NCBI RefSeq assembly: GCF_007109225.1
Contig: NZ_VJZK01000002.1
Location: 248,001-312,000 of the forward strand
DNA length: 64,000 nucleotides
Origin: Flavobacterium sp. GT3R68
GTDB lineage: Bacteria; Bacteroidota; Bacteroidia; Flavobacteriales; Flavobacteriaceae
Reading direction: 5' to 3'
A model generated the notes under the pieces. The model made no database searches. It saw nothing but the letters and a program-made list of their open reading frames with translations, and was not told the DNA's origin. Of the stretch, positions 1 to 6,885 are shown piece by piece (position 1 is the first letter of the stretch; each line of letters starts with the position of its first letter). Position numbers and translations under genes: made by a program.

Positions 1-2
1 CA

Positions 3-626
3 GGTGTATTCTACAGACAAATCAACGACGAAATATCCAGAGTTATCTTTAATGACCCTAACGATCCGAACAGAAGAATTCTTTCTTATGATAATTTCGA
101 TGACAACAATGCTTTTGGGGTTGAAACCTCAGCAAACTTAAAATTCACCAAATGGTGGTCGGCAAACACCAGTGTCGATGCTTATTTTAAAACAGTGAAG
201 GGAACCGTTCAAAATGCTACAACTGATGAATTTGAAACAGGTGAAATAGATGTCACGTCTTTCAATGCCAGGATCAACAATACTTTCACAGCAACAAAAA
301 ATCTTCGTTTTCAATTATTTGGAATGTACAGAGGTCGTGATTTGAGTTTGCAATTCGAAAGAAAAGCGATGTACAAAGCAGATTTTGGAGCTACCTATAA
401 CGTTCTAAAAGGAAAGGGAACCATTACAGCCCGTATGAACGACGTATTCGACACGATGAATTTCTCTTTCGACGGAAGCAATCCATACAGACAACATGGT
501 GCCTTCTATTGGGAAAGCCAGTCCGTATATGTTGGGTTCAACCTGATGTTTGGTGGTGGAAAAAACAAAGCCATGCAAAGAAAAGATCGTGATGCCAATG
601 AAACCCAAGGGGGCGGAATGTTCTAA
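3..626 (+). CDS. TonB-dependent receptor / outer-membrane beta-barrel protein, C-terminal part (truncated by window start)
   Basis: The reading frame is open from the first bases, so the gene begins upstream of the window. The visible 207 residues alternate polar and hydrophobic residues as in transmembrane beta-strands, contain the phrases GVFYRQINDEIS and VETSANLKFTKWW typical of the last strands of large Bacteroidetes TonB-dependent barrels, and end in a strand (YVGFNLMFGGGKN) followed by a short polar, glycine-rich tail. This matches the C-terminal barrel of the 'outer membrane beta-barrel family' that usually carries an N-terminal carboxypeptidase-regulatory-like domain and a plug. The substrate cannot be told from this part. 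A strong hairpin terminator follows within 30 bases. The family call is fairly secure; the function is inferred. Confidence 0.8.
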   Translation, partial: GVFYRQINDEISRVIFNDPNDPNRRILSYDNFDDNNAFGVETSANLKFTKWWSANTSVDAYFKTVKGTVQNATTDEFETGEIDVTSFNARINNTFTATKNLRFQLFGMYRGRDLSLQFERKAMYKADFGATYNVLKGKGTITARMNDVFDTMNFSFDGSNPYRQHGAFYWESQSVYVGFNLMFGGGKNKAMQRKDRDANETQGGGMF

Positions 627-652
627 AAATAAGAGTAGTTAGTTATTAATAA

Positions 653-684
653 AAAACTCGAAGTGTCATGCTTCGAGTTTTTTT
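653..684. terminator. Bidirectional intrinsic terminator between barrel gene and fabH
   Basis: The 10-bp perfect stem AAACTCGAAG (654-663) / CTTCGAGTTT (671-680) has a 7-nt loop. A T-run follows on the plus strand and an A-run precedes it, so it can end both the plus-strand barrel gene and the convergent fabH transcript. Confidence 0.85.
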
Positions 685-709
685 ATACTTAATATTTTAT
701 CTCTTTAAA

Positions 710-1720
710 TTACCATTTGATAATGGCACTTCCCCACGTAAATCCGCTTCCGAAAGCAGCCAAAACTACCGTATCTCCTGATTTGATTTTCCCTTGTTCC
801 CACGCTTCTGTCAACGCAATCGGAATCGAAGCTGCAGTTGTATTTCCGTATTTCTGGATATTATTAAAAACCTGGTCATCCGTCAATTCGAATTTCTTTT
901 GTATGAATTGTGAAATCCTTAAATTCGCCTGATGCGGAATCAGCATGTCAATATCGGAAGTCTTCAGATTATTGGCTTCTAAACCTTCGTTTATCACTTC
1001 GCTAAAACGAACCACCGCATTCTTGAATACAAACTGACCGTTCATATACGGAAAATAACTGTCGTCTTCCGGGCTTTGGTCCTTCAGGATATCGGTTACC
1101 CAGCGTCCGCCCATTCCCGGTGCTTTCACAATCAGTTCCGCGGCATGTTCCCCTTCCGAATGCAGATGTGTGGAAAGGATTCCTTTGGTCAGATCTTCTT
1201 CCCGGCTTAAAACCGCTGCTCCTGCCCCATCGCCAAAAATCACCGAAACACTACGGCCTCGGTCTGTCATATCCAATCCTGTCGATTGTACTTCCGATCC
1301 AATAATCAGAATGTTTTTATACATTCCCGTTTTGATATACTGGTCGGCCACTGACAAGGCATAGATAAATCCGGAACATTGGTTTCTGACATCCAACGCG
1401 CCCACTGTTCTCAACCCTAAATCACGTTGCACCAAAACTCCCGGTCCCGGAAAATAGTAATCCGGACTCAGGGTTGCAAAAACCACAAAATCTATATCTT
1501 CTTTGGCAACACCGGAACGCTCAATAGCAATCTCGGCGGCCTTAACTCCCATCGAAGTGGTCGTGTCTTCTCCCTGAATTATATGTCTTCTTTCCTTAAT
1601 TCCCGTCCGCTCCTGAATCCACTCATCATTGGTGTCCATCAATTTCGACAAATCGTCGTTGGTCACTATATTATCGGGAACATAATAACCCAGTCCCGTA
1701 ATTTTGGAATGATACATCAT
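710..1720 (-). CDS. fabH: 3-oxoacyl-ACP synthase III (beta-ketoacyl-ACP synthase III)
   Basis: It condenses an acyl-CoA primer with malonyl-ACP to start type II fatty-acid synthesis in the cytoplasm. The 336-residue length is normal for FabH. The catalytic triad is complete: Cys115 in NQCSGF, His263 in IPHQAN and Asn293 in YGNTTAAS. The GDGAGAAV glycine motif is also present. The start is ATG at 1720; a second ATG follows directly (1717) and is equally possible. A good Bacteroidetes-type promoter lies about 25 bases upstream. The gene stands alone, not in a fab cluster. Flavobacteria often carry more than one FabH-like paralogue, so branched-chain or secondary-metabolite priming is an alternative to the housekeeping role. 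Confidence 0.93.
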   Translation of the reverse strand: MMYHSKITGLGYYVPDNIVTNDDLSKLMDTNDEWIQERTGIKERRHIIQGEDTTTSMGVKAAEIAIERSGVAKEDIDFVVFATLSPDYYFPGPGVLVQRDLGLRTVGALDVRNQCSGFIYALSVADQYIKTGMYKNILIIGSEVQSTGLDMTDRGRSVSVIFGDGAGAAVLSREEDLTKGILSTHLHSEGEHAAELIVKAPGMGGRWVTDILKDQSPEDDSYFPYMNGQFVFKNAVVRFSEVINEGLEANNLKTSDIDMLIPHQANLRISQFIQKKFELTDDQVFNNIQKYGNTTAASIPIALTEAWEQGKIKSGDTVVLAAFGSGFTWGSAIIKW

Positions 1721-1744
1721 TTTATTTTAGATTAAATACAACTA

Positions 1745-1777
1745 CAAATTTAAGCTATTAAACCAATACACTCACAA
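1745..1777 (-). promoter_or_regulatory. Promoter of fabH
   Basis: On the minus strand, TTG (1777-1775) is followed after 22 bases by TAAATTTG (1752-1745), an exact match to the Bacteroidetes -33/-7 consensus TTG-N17-23-TANNTTTG. The predicted transcript start is about 18 bases before the fabH start codon. Confidence 0.6.
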
Positions 1778-1800
1778 ATTACCACTATTTTAGCAATTGC

Positions 1801-1876
1801 TTTTTAGGAGCTGTTTCCTGCTGTCCGTTATATCCACACAGAAAAAGTGTGGGATGCCGCTTCCATCAGGGCTAGG
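1801..1876 (-). ncRNA. Candidate structured RNA or conserved intergenic element (Flavobacteriaceae-type)
   Basis: This GC-richer block sits inside an AT-rich 260-bp intergenic region and matches no gene. Read on the minus strand it can form a nested fold: AGC (1873-1871) with GCT (1811-1809), CCTG (1870-1867) with CAGG (1820-1817), and an inner hairpin pairing 1832-1839 with 1847-1855 with one bulged base. Loop phrases such as GGAAGCGGC and GGACAGCAGG look constrained. From memory, very similar sequences recur between genes in many Flavobacteriaceae genomes, and the Rfam Flavo-1 RNA is a possible identity; this is unverified. The strand is not certain. It lies between the divergent fabH and S9 peptidase genes. 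Confidence 0.45.
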
Positions 1877-1899
1877 CAATTATGATGAAAAACAAAATA

Positions 1900-1934
1900 T
1901 TGTTTCCGGATGTAACAAGATTGAAGTACTTTAG
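1900..1934 (+). promoter_or_regulatory. Possible promoter of the S9 peptidase
   Basis: TTG (1900-1902) and TACTTTAG (1927-1934) resemble the Bacteroidetes -33/-7 boxes, with one mismatch in the -7 box and a spacing of 24, slightly long. The position suits a start codon at 1981. Confidence 0.25.
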
Positions 1935-1980
1935 ACCAATTAATTCTATCAACCATTCATTAATACAAATAGTTCCGCAC

Positions 1981-4389
1981 ATGAAATTAAAAGTCATTTT
2001 ATTACTATTGTTATGTCTTGGGTATTCCGGTTTCTCGCAGGAAAACCTGACCTACCAAAAACCATCCAAATCGATCCTGGACCTGGCCGATTACGAAAGA
2101 GCTCCGTCGGTATCGATGGATACCAAAAAAGAATACATGCTCCTCACCTACCGAAACACCTATAAATCATTGGACGATTTAAATCAGGAGGAGTTGCGTC
2201 TGGGTGGATTGCGGATCAATCCGATCACCAATATTTCGAGCACGGTGACCTATATCAACAACATCAAATTACGGAAAATTAAGGACAAGAACGAAGTACA
2301 GGTTTCTGGCCTGCCGATTAATCCGAGAATCAGTAATTTACTTTGGTCACCAAACGACAAAAAGATTTTATTCTCCCACACAACTAATACCGGAGTTGAA
2401 CTTTGGGTTTTGGATGTCGCTTCTGCAAAAGCAGTAAAATTAACCGAGGCGAATGTGAATGCCAATATGGGTAATCCATTCAGCTGGTACAACGACAATG
2501 AAAATATTTTGGTGAAAATGCTGCCAAAAAACAGAGCCGCTCTTCTGGATGCCAAAAAAGATTTGCCAACCGGCCCGATTATCTCCAATACCGATGGCGC
2601 CAAATCACAAAACAGGACCTATCCGGATATGTTGAAAAACAAAAATGACGAGGTGAATTTCGAAAACATCAGCACTTCTGAACTGTATAAAGTGAACATT
2701 AACGGAACAGCGGCCTTATATAAAAGCGCCGATATGTATGCCGGCGAAAGTTTCTCTCCCGACGGAAATTATTTGATGCTGAACACGATTCAAAAACCAT
2801 TTTCGTATATCGTTCCCTTGAGTCGTTTTCCATCTAAAACGGTGATTTACGATAAAAACGGAACTGCAGTTAAAACCGTAAACGAAGTGCCGCTAAACGA
2901 AATCATGCCTAAAGGTTTCTCTTCGGTAAGAAAAGGAAAAAGAAGCATGGGTTGGAGAGCCGATAAACCGGCAACATTAAGTTATGTGGTGGCTCTTGAC
3001 GGTGGTGACCAGGCGACGAAAGCGGCATTGCGGGACGAAGTTTTCCTTTGGAACGCTCCTTTTACGACTGAACCGCTTTCAATATTGAAAACCCAACAAC
3101 GTTATGGAGGCATTATCTGGGGTAATGACAATATTGCCATTGCTTCCGATGACTGGTACGACACCCGTAATACCAAAACCTATCTGATAAATCCATCAAA
3201 TCCAAATGAAGCACCAAAAGTGATATCCGACAGGAACTCACAGGATATTTATTCTGATCCGGGGAATTTTGAAACCATCGAAAACCAATACGGAAAACGT
3301 GTTCTGGCTTTGGAAAAAGACAATGCTTATTTGGTTGGGGACGGATATACAAAAAACGGACAATTTCCTTTCATTGATGAATTCAACCTGAAAACTTTAA
3401 AAACAAAACGTCTTTACACGTCTACATACAAGGATAAGAAAGAAGATTTGTTATCGATTGAGGATTTCAAAAAAGGAGAAGTCCTGGTACAGATCCAATC
3501 TAAAAACGATTACCCGAATTATTATTTCAGAAACATCAAAAGCAATAAACTCACACCAATTACCGCTTTCCAAAATCCATTTGTAAGCATCAAAAATGTC
3601 AGCAAAGAAGTAATCAAATACAAACGAAAAGACGGAGTGGAATTGTCCGGAACCTTATATTTGCCAGCTGGTTATGATAAAGTAAAGAAAGAAAAGCTGC
3701 CATTGTTGATTTGGGCATACCCGGCAGAATACAAAGACAAAAACTCTGCCGGACAAAGCAGTCAAAATCCAAATGAATTCACTTTCCCAAATTATGGTTC
3801 GTTCGTGTATTGGGTAACCAAAGGATATGTAGTTTTAGACGATGCGGCTTTTCCAATTATTGGAGAAGGCACAACAGAGCCAAATGATAATTTCATGTCG
3901 CAATTGGTGGATAATGCGGAAGCAGCAATCAATGCGGTAGACGCTTTGGGTTACATCAACAGAAAAAAAGTGGCTGTGGGCGGACATTCGTATGGGGCCT
4001 TCATGACCGCCAATTTATTGACGCATTCGAATCTATTTGCCTGCGGAATTGCACGAAGCGGAGCGTACAACAGAACACTGACACCTTTTGGTTTCCAAAG
4101 CGAGCAACGTAACTACTGGGAAACACCAGAAGTGTACAACACAATGTCACCTTTCATGAATGCGGACAAAATGAAAACCCCTTTATTGTTGGTTCACGGG
4201 GAAGCCGATAATAATCCGGGTACTTTTACACTACAGACCGAACGCTATTTCCAGGCTTTAAAAGGATTGGGTGCTCCGGCCAGAATGGTGATTTTACCAA
4301 AGGAATCACATGGTTATGCCGCGAAAGAAAACATTCTGCACCTGCTTTGGGAACAAGACCAGTTTTTGGAAAAATACCTGAAAAACTAA
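1981..4389 (+). CDS. S9 family serine peptidase, prolyl oligopeptidase fold, glutamyl endopeptidase-like; secreted
   Basis: This is an 802-residue secreted serine peptidase. ATG 1981 is preferred because it opens a clean Sec signal peptide (MKLKVILLLLLCLGYSGFSQ); the upstream in-frame ATG at 1882 would bury the signal behind 33 polar residues. Residues from about 60 to 550 look like a beta-propeller lid. The alpha/beta-hydrolase domain carries the triad Ser670 (GGHSYG), Asp743 (HGEADNN) and His777 (ESHGYA). The phrases around it (RSGAYNRTLTPFGFQ, KGLGAPARMV) are those I know from the S9D glutamyl endopeptidase branch that includes the plant plastid enzyme, rather than from DPP IV. A substrate preference for Glu is inferred. 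It is probably periplasmic. Confidence 0.88.
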   Translation: MKLKVILLLLLCLGYSGFSQENLTYQKPSKSILDLADYERAPSVSMDTKKEYMLLTYRNTYKSLDDLNQEELRLGGLRINPITNISSTVTYINNIKLRKIKDKNEVQVSGLPINPRISNLLWSPNDKKILFSHTTNTGVELWVLDVASAKAVKLTEANVNANMGNPFSWYNDNENILVKMLPKNRAALLDAKKDLPTGPIISNTDGAKSQNRTYPDMLKNKNDEVNFENISTSELYKVNINGTAALYKSADMYAGESFSPDGNYLMLNTIQKPFSYIVPLSRFPSKTVIYDKNGTAVKTVNEVPLNEIMPKGFSSVRKGKRSMGWRADKPATLSYVVALDGGDQATKAALRDEVFLWNAPFTTEPLSILKTQQRYGGIIWGNDNIAIASDDWYDTRNTKTYLINPSNPNEAPKVISDRNSQDIYSDPGNFETIENQYGKRVLALEKDNAYLVGDGYTKNGQFPFIDEFNLKTLKTKRLYTSTYKDKKEDLLSIEDFKKGEVLVQIQSKNDYPNYYFRNIKSNKLTPITAFQNPFVSIKNVSKEVIKYKRKDGVELSGTLYLPAGYDKVKKEKLPLLIWAYPAEYKDKNSAGQSSQNPNEFTFPNYGSFVYWVTKGYVVLDDAAFPIIGEGTTEPNDNFMSQLVDNAEAAINAVDALGYINRKKVAVGGHSYGAFMTANLLTHSNLFACGIARSGAYNRTLTPFGFQSEQRNYWETPEVYNTMSPFMNADKMKTPLLLVHGEADNNPGTFTLQTERYFQALKGLGAPARMVILPKESHGYAAKENILHLLWEQDQFLEKYLKN

Positions 4390-4410
4390 CAGAAAATTAA
4401 ATAGAATAAA

Positions 4411-4442
4411 AAAACCCCGAAAGTAACATTTCGGGGTTTTTG
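4411..4442. terminator. Bidirectional intrinsic terminator
   Basis: The 12-bp stem AAAACCCCGAAA (4411-4422) / TTTCGGGGTTTT (4429-4440) has a 6-nt loop, with A-rich and T-rich flanks. It serves the plus-strand S9 peptidase and the convergent ABC ATPase gene. Confidence 0.9.
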
Positions 4443-4446
4443 TTTT

Positions 4447-5391
4447 TTATGCAATCATGAGGGTCACTTCCTGATTGTTATCTAATGCAGTGTCATGCTC
4501 AAAGAAAATCACTTTCCGGTCAAAAACGGCCTTAATCAAATAATGGCTTCCCTTAAAATAGGATTGTTTGACGACAACTTTCAAAAGGCCGTTGTCGACT
4601 ACTTTCAATTGGTGTGGATACAGTAAAATGGTTTCATCTTCTGCTTCGACAAAAGTCAGTTGTGACAATAATAATTCGTTTACTTCTCCAAAAAGCGATG
4701 CTACATATTTATTTAACGGCGCATCATATATTTCATCGGACTTCGATTTCTGCATCATCTTACCTTGATAAAGTACTATTGTTTCATCGGCAAACGAAAG
4801 GGCATCCGTGCTGTCATGAGTCGCAATCAGAACGGTAATATCTTTAGACTTCAAATAAGCGAATAAATTTCGGCGCAGCGCATTCTTCCTGAAATTATCA
4901 ATATGGCTGAAGGGCTCGTCGAGCAATAAAACTTCCGGTTCCAGAGCCAATACCCTCGCAAGGGCCACACGCTGCTGCTGCCCTCCGCTTAAATATTGGG
5001 CCTTAACATTTGAATACCCGGTCATTTCAACAATTTCAAGCAATTCCTGAATACGTTGTTTTTTCTGTTCCGGATTGGTATTGGAAAGAAATTTGCCGAC
5101 ATTTTCCCCCACAGTGATGTAAGGCATCAGATCGAAATCCTGTGACAGGTATTTCATGAAAGGCATTCCGGGAACCAAATGAAACTTCGGTCCTAAAACT
5201 TCGGTTTCATTCCAAAAAACCTGGCCTCCGCTTAAATCATACAAACCATAAATCAGTTTCAATAATGTGCTTTTACCGCATCCGCTTTCCCCAATTATCG
5301 CAATATTCTGTCCTTTACTGACAGAAAAATCAATATGGTGTATGACGTTTTTATCGGTATAACCGAAAGAGATGTTCTGGACCTGAAGCAT
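4447..5391 (-). CDS. ABC transporter ATP-binding protein (PotA/FbpC-like)
   Basis: This is a 314-residue cytoplasmic ATPase subunit. Visible motifs are Walker A GESGCGKST, signature LSGGQQQR, Walker B VLLLDEPF and the switch histidine in ATHDST. About 80 residues after the ATPase core look like a TOBE-type regulatory domain, as in PotA, FbpC and MalK-like importers. The start is ATG 5391 (MLQVQNISFGY). A longer reading frame up to 5517 exists, but it would run through the terminator of the upstream gene and adds a non-conserved, Phe-rich leader. No permease or binding protein is adjacent, so the transported substrate is unknown. Confidence 0.85.
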   Translation of the reverse strand: MLQVQNISFGYTDKNVIHHIDFSVSKGQNIAIIGESGCGKSTLLKLIYGLYDLSGGQVFWNETEVLGPKFHLVPGMPFMKYLSQDFDLMPYITVGENVGKFLSNTNPEQKKQRIQELLEIVEMTGYSNVKAQYLSGGQQQRVALARVLALEPEVLLLDEPFSHIDNFRKNALRRNLFAYLKSKDITVLIATHDSTDALSFADETIVLYQGKMMQKSKSDEIYDAPLNKYVASLFGEVNELLLSQLTFVEAEDETILLYPHQLKVVDNGLLKVVVKQSYFKGSHYLIKAVFDRKVIFFEHDTALDNNQEVTLMIA

Positions 5392-5470
5392 GTGGTGGAA
5401 ATAAAGATATGAGTGTGCAAAGATAGTCGCTTTATTAAAAATATGGAACCGAAAAACATTATACCGCATA

Positions 5471-5499
5471 AAAAAACCGTTCACAGAAGCGAACGGTTT
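5471..5499 (-). terminator. Terminator of the OmpA-family gene
   Basis: The 9-bp perfect stem AAACCGTTC (5474-5482) / GAACGGTTT (5491-5499) has an 8-nt loop and, read on the minus strand, ends in a T-run. It follows the OmpA-family stop codon by 24 bases and argues against the longer start for the downstream ABC ATPase. Confidence 0.85.
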
Positions 5500-5523
5500 C
5501 AATAGATTCAGTATCAATATATT

Positions 5524-6219
5524 TTAGTTTCCAGCCTCTTTTTTCGCATCCTGGATCATCTTCTCATTAGCGGTAATTGCAAATTCCACACGACGGTTTT
5601 GACTTCTTCCGTCAACCGTTTCGTTAGATGCAATTGGATCAGCAACTCCTAAACCGGTAACGCTGAATCGGCCTGAAGCCACTCCTTTATTAATCAGATA
5701 ACTTCTTACTGAAGCCGCTCTTTCACCGGAAAGTTTTAAGTTATGCTCCACAGATCCTGTGCTGTCGGTATATCCATAAATTGTAATGTTCGTATCTCCG
5801 TATTCTTTAAATACAGGAACCAATTTGTCAAGATTCGCTTTTGCGGTAGCAGTCAATGTCGATTTATCTGTATCAAAACGCACCGCATTTTCATTCAGCA
5901 CCAACTTAATCCCTTCACCCACACGAACCACATCTGCACCCGGAAGCGCCGCGTCTATTTCTCTGGCTTGTTTATCCATTTTGTTCCCGATAACTCCACC
6001 GGCAACTCCACCAATCACACCTCCTAAAACAGCTCCAAGAGCTCCTTTTCCACCTTTTCCAAGGTTGTTTCCTAACACCCCGCCGATTACTGCACCACCT
6101 ACGGCTCCGATTGCAGCACCACGTTGTGTTTTATTCGTATTTTTTACCGATTCGCAACCTGTGAAAACGGAACTTACCGTCATAACTACTGCCAGTATTG
6201 CTATTGAAATCTTTTTCAT
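5524..6219 (-). CDS. OmpA-family lipoprotein with glycine-zipper domain
   Basis: This 231-residue outer-membrane lipoprotein links to peptidoglycan. It has a lipoprotein signal with lipobox FTGC (Cys22). Residues 34-80 are a glycine-zipper segment of repeated GG and GxxxG units. Residues 110-225 form an OmpA C-terminal peptidoglycan-binding domain (YGYTDSTGS, LSGERAASVRSYL, DGRSQNRRVEF). The gene follows a small lipoprotein gene by 17 bases and probably shares its transcript, which ends at the hairpin at 5471-5499. Similar proteins (YiaD type) are common in Bacteroidetes. A role in envelope stability is inferred from the family. Confidence 0.9.
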   Translation of the reverse strand: MKKISIAILAVVMTVSSVFTGCESVKNTNKTQRGAAIGAVGGAVIGGVLGNNLGKGGKGALGAVLGGVIGGVAGGVIGNKMDKQAREIDAALPGADVVRVGEGIKLVLNENAVRFDTDKSTLTATAKANLDKLVPVFKEYGDTNITIYGYTDSTGSVEHNLKLSGERAASVRSYLINKGVASGRFSVTGLGVADPIASNETVDGRSQNRRVEFAITANEKMIQDAKKEAGN

Positions 6220-6236
6220 ATTCTGTATTTTTTTAA

Positions 6237-6713
6237 TTAATTAACTTTTTGAAATTGGTAAACCACGTCTGTCATTTTTCCACCGACGTCAATCTTATCA
6301 ATCAGCTGAAATGAATTTTCATTTTGATTGGCTATTTTCAGGATGTAACCATCCCTAACTTTTCTTGCTTTTTCCCCGGCATTTAATACCTTTAATACAA
6401 ATTGGCTGTCTCTGTTGACAAACCAGGTGATTGGAGATGCGAAAGATGTACAGCCCGCTTTATTCAAAGCCATATCCCCTTTATTATTATTGGAAATAAA
6501 TTTCCATGTGCTTCCTTCAAAACATTTTGAATCTGCCAATTGGAAAGAATTCACCTTGATATATTCGGAACCCGGATAAGTCACGGAACTGATTACCCAG
6601 TTTCCTTTCATGGCCACTTGAGCGTTTCTATCCAGTTTTGTTTCCGTTGCGGACTTTGATTTACAGGCAAAAAATAAAATTGCCATCATGCTTAAAAAAA
6701 TTACTTTTTTCAT
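6237..6713 (-). CDS. Lipocalin-like lipoprotein
   Basis: This 158-residue protein has a lipoprotein signal (MKKVIFLSMMAILFFAC, lipobox FFAC) followed by a single compact domain with the phrases GNWVISSVTYPGS and GSTWKFISNNNKG. Proteins of this type in flavobacteria are usually annotated as lipocalin family. It is the first gene of a two-gene unit with the OmpA-like lipoprotein 17 bases downstream. The ligand and role are unknown. Confidence 0.75.
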   Translation of the reverse strand: MKKVIFLSMMAILFFACKSKSATETKLDRNAQVAMKGNWVISSVTYPGSEYIKVNSFQLADSKCFEGSTWKFISNNNKGDMALNKAGCTSFASPITWFVNRDSQFVLKVLNAGEKARKVRDGYILKIANQNENSFQLIDKIDVGGKMTDVVYQFQKVN

Positions 6714-6741
6714 TCTATTACGTTTTAGGTTAGTAATATTA

Positions 6742-6749
6742 CAAATATA
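6742..6749 (-). promoter_or_regulatory. Probable -7 box of the lipocalin/OmpA unit
   Basis: TATATTTG on the minus strand is an exact TANNTTTG match 29 bases before the start codon. No TTG lies at the expected -33 distance, so the call rests on one box. Confidence 0.4.
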
Positions 6750-6810
6750 CGGAGCTATGCAATTTAAATTGTTGTAAAATTACTTTTTTTACTTACAAAA
6801 TTTATGCCGC

Positions 6811-6850
6811 GACAATTTGTCACTTCAACCTTAATTGGTATCTTATTTGA
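6811..6850 (+). promoter_or_regulatory. Heat-shock-type regulatory region of htpG
   Basis: A palindrome GACAA-T-TTGTC (6811-6821) is followed by TTGG (6835-6838) and TTTGA (6846-6850). The GG and the later G are 10 bases apart, the spacing of sigma-54 -24/-12 elements, although the -12 dinucleotide is GA instead of GC. The htpG start codon is 35 bases downstream. The palindrome could bind a heat-shock regulator; this is inference. Confidence 0.4.
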
Positions 6851-6885
6851 CCGAACTATAAAAATTTAACCTTAAAAATCAAAAT

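Noticed and set aside
717-932. Plus-strand open frames opposite fabH and other genes (for example 1120-1305, 13654-13842 and 54418-54756)
   Set aside because: They are antisense shadows of well-supported genes, with no recognisable protein features or start signals.
1882-1980. N-terminal extension of the S9 peptidase from an upstream ATG
   Set aside because: It would put 33 polar residues before a textbook signal peptide and overlap the likely promoter region; start at 1981 is preferred.
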